A DNA stretch of 64,000 nucleotides from Hyphococcus sp. Lineage in GTDB: Bacteria; Pseudomonadota; Alphaproteobacteria; Caulobacterales; Parvularculaceae. The position numbers were made by a program, and so were the translations under genes. The notes under the pieces were generated by a model, which saw only the letters and a list, made by a program, of their open reading frames with translations, was not told the DNA's origin and made no database searches. Positions 43,309 to 51,407 of the stretch are shown here, one piece after another. How positions within the stretch are numbered: the stretch's first letter is position 1; the number at the start of each line of letters is the position of its first letter. The DNA lies in NCBI GenBank assembly GCA_028289605.1, contig JANQON010000009.1:712548-776547 (forward strand). The letters are read 5' to 3'.

Positions 43309-43875
43309 TTAGGCGACGGAGACGAAAACGTTCGTCGGATTAGTGATGATGTCGAACACAGCCGAACGCTTCTGCGATTGGGCGACGAGCGCTTCGATAT
43401 CTTCGCGGCTCGCCTCTGCGTCGATATCAAAGTGGACGCGCACAGTGTCGAAACCGTTGCGAACCGCAGGGTCGATGCCGAGGATCCCGTAGAGATTCAT
43501 TTCACCGGTAAGCGTCGCCTTGACAGAATGAAGCTTGATGCCGCGGTTTTCCGCAACGGAAGCGACGCCGCCGGTCAAACAGCCGGCCAGACCCGACAGC
43601 ACCAATTCAACGGGCGTCGGCGCAAGATCAGGGGCGGCAAAAACCTCGGGATGATCGGTGTCGATCGTGAAGGTCTTTGCCCGGGACTGTTCTTCGCCGA
43701 GGCCGAAAAAGCCGTTGATTTCAGTCCGCGTGTGGACGCCGTCCTTCCATTCGCTGCTCGCTTTCCAGGTGAAGTTCGCCGCCTCAGGGGCCGCCTCCAG
43801 CGCCTCACGGGCGCCGAGAAGCGCCGCGACGTCAACGCCGTTCAGTTGCTTGGTTTGTGTGGTCGTTTGGGTCAT
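43309..43875 (-). CDS. OsmC-family protein, first gene of the redox operon
   Basis: A 188-residue OsmC-fold protein distinct from the one at 41464. The reactive-cysteine region is TPVELVLSGLAGCLTGGVASVAENRGIKL, followed by VKATLTGEMNLYGILGID and the C-terminal VAQSQKRSAVFDIITNPTNV, where the second OsmC cysteine is absent (KRSAV). I chose ATG 43875 because AGGAGA lies upstream and the domain begins normally; the longer reading to 44115 runs into the divergent regulator gene. It heads the four-gene leftward operon and is divergent from the TPR-containing regulator at 44063, which could control it. A role with thiols or hydroperoxides is inferred from the family. Confidence 0.87.
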   Translation of the reverse strand: MTQTTTQTKQLNGVDVAALLGAREALEAAPEAANFTWKASSEWKDGVHTRTEINGFFGLGEEQSRAKTFTIDTDHPEVFAAPDLAPTPVELVLSGLAGCLTGGVASVAENRGIKLHSVKATLTGEMNLYGILGIDPAVRNGFDTVRVHFDIDAEASREDIEALVAQSQKRSAVFDIITNPTNVFVSVA

Positions 43876-44062
43876 TTCAGATCTCCTTTTCAAGATTTGG
43901 ATGGTTGTGGTTCGTAGACCTGGCCGCGGCGTACCCGTGGGCGCCGCCAAACGCTTGAACACCGCTTGGCGATCTGTCGCAGAGCCCATGGAGAAATCTG
44001 TAGAAATCCTGTAGACGGCTGAGAAAGCAGCAAAATCAAAGGAAAATGGCGGGGTTGCCCGT

Positions 44063-46423
44063 ATGAGATACGTATTCGGCGAATTTGCGCTTGAGTCAGA
44101 ATTGCATGAACTCACGGCCGGCGGCGAACCGGTCGCCGTGGAGCCGCAGGTGTTTGCGCTCCTTCTCTACCTCATCGAGAACCGGAACCGGGTCATTTCG
44201 AAAGACGAACTCATCGAGGCGGTATGGGACGGCCGCTTCGTATCCGACGCCGCGATTTTCAGCCGCGTGAAATCGGCGCGCCAGGCGGTCGGCGACAATG
44301 GCCGGGACCAGGCTGTCATCAAGACCATCCATGGCAAGGGTTTCCGATTTGTCGCCGACGTAAAAAGGGTCGCTCCAGAATTGGCGGAAGAGCGGCGCCC
44401 GGAAATCAATCGCGGGTCCGGCGCCGCGTCACCCGGGACCCGGCGGTCGATTGTCGTATTATCTGCACTCGCCTTGGTCGCGGCCCTCACGCTCGTCGCC
44501 CTGGTGTTCACCCGCACCGGGGAGTCCCCCGGCGCCAATGCCCGATTCGCAATCTTGCCGGTCGAAAACGCCACCGGCGACGCCGATCTTGAGTGGACCG
44601 AACTTGGGCTCATGAGCCTCGTTCAAACCTCGCTCGATCAGGGGCCCAACATCGCGTCCATATCGCCAAGATCCGTGCTGGCGCAAACAGAGGGATTAGA
44701 ATTGCAGCCGGAGGGTCCTCTCAACATCGATGCGGAGCTCATCGAGAAGTTCGGGCGCGTATATAACGTCAGTCACATTGTCCTTAGTCGCCTGAGCGGC
44801 GCGGAGGGCGAGCACCGCCTAGACTATGTGGTCATCGCTTCGGGACAGCGCGGCGAAAACAAGTTTGTGACCGGCGCCGATCCAACCGCGCTGGCGGGCG
44901 AGATGAGCCGGGATCTTGCCCTGCTCGCGCGCGGTCGCAGGGGCCTGACGTCCGTCGATCGCGGGGTTAGCGATGATCCGTTCGTGCGCGAAGCCTATGC
45001 GCGCGGGCGCGCCCTTCAACTCGAGGGCAACGCCCGAGAATCTCGTGATCTGTTTAACGTCGCCGCCGCGCAGGAACCTGATAACATCTGGCTGCGCTAC
45101 GAGTACGCTTTGTCGACGCGGATGATGGGCGAGACCGACGAGGCGGAAACGATCTTGACCGAACTGTTAGAGCGCGCGCGCAGCAGCGAAAACAGGGAAG
45201 CCCGGCTCGCCATTCTCAACGCGCTTGGGATAATCGAGATGCGCCAGGACAACCTGAACGCAGCCATCGCTCACACTGAACAAGCGGCAAGCATCGCAGA
45301 ATCTCTGGGCGACAATGAGAAGCTGGGCATTGCGCTCACGAATCTCGGGATCCAGCATCGCATTCTTGAAAATTATGACGACGCAGAACGCGCACTGAGC
45401 CGCGCTGCGAGCGCCTTTACCGACGCGGGACTGCCTTCGCCGGTCTCGCTCTTGAATTCACAGGCGCTGCTTCGTTGGGAGGTCAAGGACTTGGCGGCGG
45501 CGGAACGATATCTCGAAGAAGCCTTAGACGCCGTCGCGGCGCTCGGAAACAAACGCGCAGAAGGCGCAATTCTGAACAACCTGGGTAAGCTGGCCGAAAC
45601 TCAAGGCTTTTGGGATCGCGGCGTAGAGCGGTTCGAAGAGTCTTTGCAGGTGCGCTTGCAAGTCGACGACAAATTCGGCCTCGCCTCGAGCCGATCTGGG
45701 CTCGCCGGTTTGGCCTTGAAACGGGGCCGACCACAAACCGCCCGCGCGCACGCCAATGAGATTTTGACGATCTACGCTGACGACCCGAATTCGGCCATGG
45801 CGGCGGCCGCACACCAACATCTCGGCGAAACCTTTCGGCTTGAACGAGATTTTGTCGAGGCAAGACGCCACCATGAGAGGGCGCGCGACATTTTTTCCGA
45901 CGCGGGCAAGGAAAGTGACGTCAAATTGCAGGATGTCTATCTTGCGCGCCTTGACGCCGCACTGTCAGGCGCAACGGAAAACGCGCTCAACGACGTCCAA
46001 TCGATTGTTCGGTGGGCGCTGACACATGATGAAGATGAACTACAATTGCATGCCCATTTACTACTCGCGGAAGTGGCGCGCGCCCGCAGCGATTTCGAAG
46101 AAGAAATCGCACAGCTCACTAGCGCATTCGACATTTCAAAGACTCTGCCGTCACAGGAATATGAAGGCATAGCCGCCGCGCGGATCGGGCTGGCGGCGCT
46201 CAAGAGAGGCGATGAACCCTCCGCCGCGACATATCTCGGCCTCGCGAACGCGGCCCATCCGGATTATTTCGAAACCCTTTTGCTCGCCGCCAAACGCGAG
46301 GATCTCGCGAACCGCCCGGAACGCGCGGAGACGCTTGCCGAATCCGCCAAGGCGCGCGCCGGCGTTCATTGGTCGGAAGACGATGAGCAGTTTTTGGTTG
46401 GGGCCCGTACACGTTCGAATTGA
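44063..46423 (+). CDS. Membrane-anchored winged-helix regulator with TPR-rich periplasmic part (CadC-like)
   Basis: A 786-residue protein in three parts. Residues 1-100 form an OmpR/PhoB-type winged helix (VFGEFALESELHEL, VEPQVFALLLYLIENRNRVISKDELIEAVW, VIKTIHGKGFRFVADV). Residues 129-150 are a single membrane helix (SIVVLSALALVAALTLVALVF). The remainder is a periplasmic region starting RFAILPVENATGD, as in adenylate-cyclase-associated TPR proteins, then tetratricopeptide repeats (for example LGIALTNLGIQHRILENYDDAERAL, AILNNLGKLAETQGFWDRGVERFEESL). This is the CadC/ToxR layout: membrane-bound DNA binding without a phosphorelay. It is divergent from the OsmC operon across 187 bp, so regulation of that operon is a reasonable guess. 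The signal is unknown. Confidence 0.88.
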   Translation: MRYVFGEFALESELHELTAGGEPVAVEPQVFALLLYLIENRNRVISKDELIEAVWDGRFVSDAAIFSRVKSARQAVGDNGRDQAVIKTIHGKGFRFVADVKRVAPELAEERRPEINRGSGAASPGTRRSIVVLSALALVAALTLVALVFTRTGESPGANARFAILPVENATGDADLEWTELGLMSLVQTSLDQGPNIASISPRSVLAQTEGLELQPEGPLNIDAELIEKFGRVYNVSHIVLSRLSGAEGEHRLDYVVIASGQRGENKFVTGADPTALAGEMSRDLALLARGRRGLTSVDRGVSDDPFVREAYARGRALQLEGNARESRDLFNVAAAQEPDNIWLRYEYALSTRMMGETDEAETILTELLERARSSENREARLAILNALGIIEMRQDNLNAAIAHTEQAASIAESLGDNEKLGIALTNLGIQHRILENYDDAERALSRAASAFTDAGLPSPVSLLNSQALLRWEVKDLAAAERYLEEALDAVAALGNKRAEGAILNNLGKLAETQGFWDRGVERFEESLQVRLQVDDKFGLASSRSGLAGLALKRGRPQTARAHANEILTIYADDPNSAMAAAAHQHLGETFRLERDFVEARRHHERARDIFSDAGKESDVKLQDVYLARLDAALSGATENALNDVQSIVRWALTHDEDELQLHAHLLLAEVARARSDFEEEIAQLTSAFDISKTLPSQEYEGIAAARIGLAALKRGDEPSAATYLGLANAAHPDYFETLLLAAKREDLANRPERAETLAESAKARAGVHWSEDDEQFLVGARTRSN

Positions 46424-46693
46424 ACTCCTCCAGGACAGCTCGACGTCAGGCGGCTGAGAATGGCACGCGTTGCACAAGGATGCGCCGATACCCGGTCAGC
46501 CGCCCCCCGCGAGGACTGCTCGTCATTCATGCTTGGGACAGGTTCCTTGACGAATTCTCTTGCGCGGTCGCTGAAGCGAACAAAAGATACGTGGCGCATT
46601 TGTTGATGGTGAACCCGTTTTATGATGCGACCGGAGACGATCCTCGCTGTTTTTGAATTTCTCAACAGTCTCAGTCACGATGGTTAAGCCAGA

Positions 46694-48142
46694 CTACGTT
46701 CTCTTTGCAGAGGGCTGTTTTTCCGGCGACCCAAATCTCTGAGTCATGGACGAATTGCGCAATTTCGACATGGACTCCTGGAAGCGACGCGAAGATTGCA
46801 ACTCATCGAATGATCGATCAACCAAGAAAAACAACGCCATTGGATCTCGTTTTTCGATAGCGCGTTCAACATAGTCAATTGCCGCCTCCAGCTCACCAGC
46901 ATTGGCGGCAGCGAACGCTAGCAATGCAAATGCATCTTCATAGTCACCGTTGGCTGTTAGTTGAGCGAAACGCCAGCGGTCATACCACTGCAGCGCAGAT
47001 TCGGGCGCCGTTGTGTTCATCAATTTAATTTCGTCTGGCGTCGCTCCTTCTTGCGTCATCAAGATGGCAATTTGATTGTGTAGTTTTCCGTAATCTCCGA
47101 GTGCAGCCGCCGCACGCAGTATGCATATCTGCGGCGCGCGACTGGTCGGTTGCAGGTTAAGCGCGTCAGCACATGCGCTAAGGGCTTGGCGATCGTTTCT
47201 CGCAAAGTAATAAAACCATCCAAGATCGCCTTGCAGCAAAGCAGATGCGGGGTCCAAGTCTCGCGCTTTGTGCATGAACGCGATCGCGCGTTTGCCATCT
47301 CCTCGAAGCAAGCTAATGGTCGCTAATCCCTGGTAGGGGCTCGATTCTTGGCCTCGAGCCGCAATTGCAGCACGAAAAGACCTCTCCGCCGCCGCCCAGT
47401 CGTGGTCGTGATGCAGTTGGATTTGACCAATCGACGCCAACGCAACTGGATTATCTCGTTCGATTTCCAATGCCAATTGAGCGCGCCCTCGCGCCGCTTC
47501 GGGGTCTCCCAGAATCCAATACGCTTCACTCGCTCGTCCGTGCGCATCAGCAAAATTTGGATCGTTTCGGATTGCGTCAAGGAAGTAAGTGAGACTGCGC
47601 TCTACCGATGATCTATCGTTTTGACGCAACATAAAAAGTCCGAGCTCGTATGAATCAGACGCGACACTTTCATGGTTTGTATCGCCGAGCGGGCGCGTTG
47701 CGACCAGCGTGAGACTGACGCCGGCGACGATTAGAAGTGTCGCCGCAACTTGGTATAAACGCGCCCCCCACCGAAACGTTCGCGGATCCTGTTGCTGCTC
47801 AATCTTGGAAACAGGCGCAATGAAACAGTATCCTTGCTTTGGAACGGTTCTAACAAACCTAGGTGAATCCGCTTCGTCTTGAAGCGCTTTCCGCACCTGC
47901 CGGACGCAAACATGAATGCTGCGCTCATAGTTCACGGTCCGCTGCGGCCATAACGCCTGAATTATCTCATCATGCGTTACGAGTTCGCCGGGACGTGAGA
48001 CCAACAACGCCAAAAGGCGCAACGGCTGCAACGAGATTTGTATTTCTGCGCCGCCGCGCATGAGCCGGAGCGGCGCCGTTTGAAGCTCAAACGCGTCAAA
48101 TGCAACGGGCCGTTCCGACCAATCTCCCATATCACCGGGCAT
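46694..48142 (-). CDS. Second membrane-anchored winged-helix/TPR regulator (CadC-like)
   Basis: About 482 residues from ATG 48142; a TTG at 48184 would add 14 residues. The winged helix covers about 12-110 (FDAFELQTAPLRLMRGGAEI, LTLLALLVSRPG-type core, TVNYERSIHVCVRQVRKAL, FVRTVPKQGYCFIAPV). A membrane helix lies at about 129-149 (LYQVAATLLIVAGVSLTLVAT). The periplasmic part carries TPR-like pairs (RSSVERSLTYFLDAIRNDPNFADAHG, PEAARGRAQLALEIERDNPVALASIG, DWAAAERSFRAAIAARG). The architecture is that of the regulator at 44063 but the sequences differ, so they are not a recent duplication. The two genes are convergent, separated by a 270-bp gap in which I see no gene. The target and signal are unknown; the small secreted protein at 48299 is divergent from it. 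Confidence 0.85.
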   Translation of the reverse strand: MPGDMGDWSERPVAFDAFELQTAPLRLMRGGAEIQISLQPLRLLALLVSRPGELVTHDEIIQALWPQRTVNYERSIHVCVRQVRKALQDEADSPRFVRTVPKQGYCFIAPVSKIEQQQDPRTFRWGARLYQVAATLLIVAGVSLTLVATRPLGDTNHESVASDSYELGLFMLRQNDRSSVERSLTYFLDAIRNDPNFADAHGRASEAYWILGDPEAARGRAQLALEIERDNPVALASIGQIQLHHDHDWAAAERSFRAAIAARGQESSPYQGLATISLLRGDGKRAIAFMHKARDLDPASALLQGDLGWFYYFARNDRQALSACADALNLQPTSRAPQICILRAAAALGDYGKLHNQIAILMTQEGATPDEIKLMNTTAPESALQWYDRWRFAQLTANGDYEDAFALLAFAAANAGELEAAIDYVERAIEKRDPMALFFLVDRSFDELQSSRRFQESMSKLRNSSMTQRFGSPEKQPSAKRT

Positions 48143-48298
48143 TCTTTTGCAGTTCGCGCAGCATACCGAAACACTATTGTTCAACTCAAAGGTTGATAGC
48201 GGAATTTAAGGAAAAAATAAGGCGGCGTTTAGGGGATTTGGCTTGCGGGATAGGCGCTGCGTCGCACAATCCGGGGACATCAGCCAAGGAGACTTCAA

Positions 48299-48883
48299 AT
48301 GAACGCTCGACATGTGCGTCGCGCCATATTCCTGGGCGCTTTGGCGGTTTGCCACTTCAGCGTTGCATATGCGGAAGACGCGCAACCTCACCCGCTTGAG
48401 GTCCATATGCACCATTGGATTTCCGGCAGCGGCCAGTGGCGTGCGCCAAACCCCAGCTACCAGCCGGGTTCGACGCCGCGAACCCGCGAATGGGTCAGAG
48501 AGTTCGGCGTCAATTGGCGATGGGGCCCCAATCGTCAACATCTGTTGGGAGAAATCGTGGCCATTCCGGAAGATGGGGATCCGATGATCACGGGCGTGCT
48601 CTATGCGTTTTATAATCCAGTCACGGAGAAAGTTGTTGAGATCCAAGTGGCGCGTAACGGGATCCTCCAATTCAGCGAAGATCGAGCGCGAAAAGAACCA
48701 ACGCCATACGGCGCCCCAGAAATCGGGGACTCACTGGAATATTTTCCCAATGGCGGCGTTTCCATTCTGCGGCATGTCAACCGATTCCTCGATGCGAATA
48801 CCCAGCTATCGGTGTCGCAAAAAAGAAATGAGGAAGGGCAATGGTCGGATCAAAATGAGTGGCGATGGACCCAGGAGCCTTAA
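48299..48883 (+). CDS. Small secreted protein of unknown function
   Basis: A 194-residue protein with a signal peptide (MNARHVRRAIFLGALAVCHFSVAYAED). The mature part is rich in Trp, Arg and Glu and probably forms a small beta-barrel: MHHWISGSGQWRAPNP, EWVREFGVNWRWGPNRQHLLGEIV, ITGVLYAFYNPVTEKVVEIQVA and a closing WSDQNEWRWTQEP. The pattern of sequential Trp-containing strands resembles lipocalin or DUF1579-like ligand-binding proteins, but I cannot assign a family. AAGGAG stands eight bases before the ATG. It is divergent from the TPR regulator at 46694, with 114-156 bp between the starts, and so may be its target. It is convergent with hypE. Confidence 0.75.
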   Translation: MNARHVRRAIFLGALAVCHFSVAYAEDAQPHPLEVHMHHWISGSGQWRAPNPSYQPGSTPRTREWVREFGVNWRWGPNRQHLLGEIVAIPEDGDPMITGVLYAFYNPVTEKVVEIQVARNGILQFSEDRARKEPTPYGAPEIGDSLEYFPNGGVSILRHVNRFLDANTQLSVSQKRNEEGQWSDQNEWRWTQEP

Positions 48884-48950
48884 TCCTGACCTGGGTTGGG
48901 AATAGTGGTCCGGGACCAAACGCACAACGCGAGCCGACGTCGCTCCAGCG

Positions 48951-50018
48951 TCAACAAATCCGAGGCAAAGGGTCGCCGGTGAGCCAATCCACAAGACGTT
49001 TTCCCCCAAAGGCGGTTTCCATCTGAACGAAATTGTCCGGATCCTCAACTATTTCGCCGATGACCGCCGCCTCTGCGCCAAGAGAATGGGCGCGCAACAC
49101 CGCAAGCGCATCGTTCGCCGCCTCCGGTGCTGTCACAGCGATCATCTTCCCTTCGTTTGCCAGATAGAGCGGGTCAACGCCGAGAAGTTCGCACGCCGCC
49201 TCTACCGGTCGGCGAACTGGAATGGCTTCTTCATGTAAGAGCGCGCCGGTTCCGCTTGACCGACAGATCTCGTTGACCGCCGTCGCCAACCCGCCGCGCG
49301 TCGGATCGCGAAGCGTGCGCACGCCCTTCACCACAGAAAGAAGCTGCATTGCAAGGTCGTGCAACGCGGCGCTGTCGCTCTCGATCGGGCCGCTCAGTGG
49401 TAAGTCTTCCCGCGCCGCGAGCACCGTGACGCCGTGATCGCCAACGGATCCGGAGACAAGAATGACATCGCCCGGTTTCGCATTCGACGCCGACGGCGGA
49501 TTCTCGAGCCACGCCGGGATGAAGCCGACGCCTGTTGTATTAATGAAGACGCCGTCCCCCTTGCCCCGCTCGACCACCTTGGTGTCGCCGGCGATAACAG
49601 CCACTCGCGCTTCCGCCGCCGCCGTCGCCATTGAGTCGACGATGCGGCGCAAGTCGCTCAGCGGGAAACCTTCCTCAAGAATGAATCCCGCCGTCAAATA
49701 TTGAGGCGCAGCGCCGGCCATTGCAACGTCATTAACCGTACCGTGAACGGCGAGCGCGCCGATATCGCCCCCGGGAAAAAAGAGCGGGCTGACCACATGG
49801 GAGTCCGTTGCAACCACCAGTCGGTCGGCGCCGCCGCATTGCGCCCCATCGTCGCCCCGATCGAGGGCTGGATTTGAGAACGCCGGCTGAAACAGCTCCT
49901 CGAACAATTGCGCGGAGGCTTTGCCGCCCGCACCGTGGGTCAGCTCGACCCGGCCTCTCGAGAAGTCCAGCTTTTTTGCGAAGAGCCGTCGACGTCCAGG
50001 GATCGCATTCGTCTTCAT
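48951..50018 (-). CDS. hypE: Hydrogenase maturation protein HypE
   Basis: A 355-residue HypE of the PurM/ThiL superfamily. It dehydrates the carbamoyl group received from HypF on its own C-terminal cysteine, making the thiocyanate that becomes the CN ligand of the Ni-Fe centre. The C-terminus PLPRIC, with the terminal reactive cysteine, is intact. ATP-binding segments are ELTHGAGGKASAQLFEEL, DSHVVSPLFFPGGDIGALAVHGTVNDVAMAGA and VAVIAGDTKVVERGKGDG. It is the last gene of the 15-gene leftward hup-hyp cluster, seven bases after hypD. A 13-bp inverted repeat, TGGTCCGGGACCA, at 48906-48918 just beyond its end may contribute to termination; it has no T-run. Confidence 0.96.
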   Translation of the reverse strand: MKTNAIPGRRRLFAKKLDFSRGRVELTHGAGGKASAQLFEELFQPAFSNPALDRGDDGAQCGGADRLVVATDSHVVSPLFFPGGDIGALAVHGTVNDVAMAGAAPQYLTAGFILEEGFPLSDLRRIVDSMATAAAEARVAVIAGDTKVVERGKGDGVFINTTGVGFIPAWLENPPSASNAKPGDVILVSGSVGDHGVTVLAAREDLPLSGPIESDSAALHDLAMQLLSVVKGVRTLRDPTRGGLATAVNEICRSSGTGALLHEEAIPVRRPVEAACELLGVDPLYLANEGKMIAVTAPEAANDALAVLRAHSLGAEAAVIGEIVEDPDNFVQMETAFGGKRLVDWLTGDPLPRIC

Positions 50019-50025
50019 TGCCGCC

Positions 50026-51174
50026 TCATGCCGCTGCGGGTTCGTTCGTTCGTTTGATGTCCCGGTATCGCCCGTAGAGATAGTAGGCGGCGCAAGCGCC
50101 TTCCGGGGAAACCATGCAGGAGCCTATCGGATGTTCCGGTGTGCAGGCGCGGGCGAATACCTTGCAATCGACGGGCGATTTTTCTCCGCGCAGAATTTCC
50201 GCGCAGGCGCAAGCTTTGTGATCTGGCTTCGACGTATAGGTCAACGCGAAGCGCTGTTCCGCATCGAACTCCTGATAACCGTCTGACAACCGCAAGGCGC
50301 TCGCCGGGATTGTCCCCAACCCGCGCCACTCAAAGCTGTCGCGCAGACTAAAAACCTCTTCGCAAAGGGCTTGTGCAACCGCATTGCCGCCGGGACGGAC
50401 GGCGCGAGCGAACGCGTTTTCGACTTGCGCGCCGCCTCGATTGACCTGATTGACGAGACGATGAACGGCGTTCAACAAATCATTGGGTTCAAAACCGGCG
50501 ATGACAATCGGCTTGCCCCATTTGTCGACGGCGCCTTGATAAGCTTCCGCGCCGATAATCGTCGATACATGGCCCGGCCCGATAAATCCGTCGAGGCGAG
50601 CCCGGGTTTGTTCTGATCCAGTAGTCATGATTGCGTCAATCGCCGCCGGCGTCAGTACGTGATTGCAAAGCACAGTGAAATTATTTAGCCCCGCCGCCCG
50701 AGCAGCCTTGACCGCCGCAGCCGTCGGCGGCGTAGTCGTTTCAAACCCGATAGCGAAAAGAACGATTTCGCGGTCGGGGTTGTCGCGGGCTAAGTCTACG
50801 GCCTGCGTCGTTGAATAAATCATTCGGATATCGCCGCCGCGCGCTTTCGCCGACAGCAGCGAAGCGCCGTTCCCGCCTGGCACGCGCATCATATCGCCAT
50901 ATGTGAGAAGGGTTACCTCCGGCCGCGAAAGCGCCAGCTCAATCGCGAGATCAAGTCGTCCAACCGGCAAGACGCAGACCGGACAGCCAGGCCCGTGGAT
51001 CATACTGATATTGTCAGGCAACAGATCCTCAAGACCGAACCGGCAGAGCGCATGGGTATGTCCGCCGCAAAACTCCATAAACGCATAGTCGCGGTTGGGA
51101 TCGACGTCGCGGTGGATCCTCGCGGCGATTGCCTTCGCGGTCTTCGGGTCGCGAAACTCGTCAACATATCTCAT
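50026..51174 (-). CDS. hypD: Hydrogenase maturation protein HypD
   Basis: A 382-residue HypD, the iron-sulfur scaffold that with HypC assembles the Fe(CN)2CO unit. Conserved motifs are present: MEFCGGHTHALCRFG, MIHGPGCPVCVLPVGRLD, FAIGFETTTPPTAAA, GPGHVSTIIGA and a C-terminal cluster-binding set (KACACAEILRGEKSPVDCKVF, HPIGSCMVSPEGACAAYY). Its ATG overlaps the hypC stop by 4 bp. The protein is cytoplasmic. Confidence 0.97.
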   Translation of the reverse strand: MRYVDEFRDPKTAKAIAARIHRDVDPNRDYAFMEFCGGHTHALCRFGLEDLLPDNISMIHGPGCPVCVLPVGRLDLAIELALSRPEVTLLTYGDMMRVPGGNGASLLSAKARGGDIRMIYSTTQAVDLARDNPDREIVLFAIGFETTTPPTAAAVKAARAAGLNNFTVLCNHVLTPAAIDAIMTTGSEQTRARLDGFIGPGHVSTIIGAEAYQGAVDKWGKPIVIAGFEPNDLLNAVHRLVNQVNRGGAQVENAFARAVRPGGNAVAQALCEEVFSLRDSFEWRGLGTIPASALRLSDGYQEFDAEQRFALTYTSKPDHKACACAEILRGEKSPVDCKVFARACTPEHPIGSCMVSPEGACAAYYLYGRYRDIKRTNEPAAA

Positions 51175-51407
51175 GCTGGTTCTCCCTCATGCGCCTGGAT
51201 TTCGGCACCGGACATTATCGCCAGCTGTTCCGCCGCTGTTTCAGCGTCAATTCTGGAAAGGGCGTAGCCGACATGGACGACGACGTAGTCGCCGATTGTC
51301 ACATCTTTCAAAAACGCCAGCGACACAGGCGTTTGGACGCCGTCCAGGTCGACTGTTGCGACTTCTCCGCTGATCGCAATGACTTCCGCAGGCAGCGCTA
51401 AGCACAT
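51171..51407 (-). CDS. hypC: Hydrogenase maturation chaperone HypC
   Basis: A 78-residue HypC. The essential N-terminal cysteine is present (MCLALPAEVI) together with the family's VDLDGVQTPVSLAFL and GDYVVVHVGYALSRID. It carries the Fe(CN)2CO group to the HupL precursor with HypD. It overlaps the end of hypF by 10 bp and hypD by 4 bp. The paralogue HupF is encoded at 57985, so the cluster has two HypC-family chaperones, as is common for uptake hydrogenases. Confidence 0.96.
   Translation of the reverse strand: MCLALPAEVIAISGEVATVDLDGVQTPVSLAFLKDVTIGDYVVVHVGYALSRIDAETAAEQLAIMSGAEIQAHEGEPA

Noticed and set aside
48906..48918. TGGTCCGGGACCA as a further GntR operator
   Set aside because: It lacks the ATTGGT core, and it lies between convergent gene ends where no promoter is expected; a minor structural role in termination is more likely.
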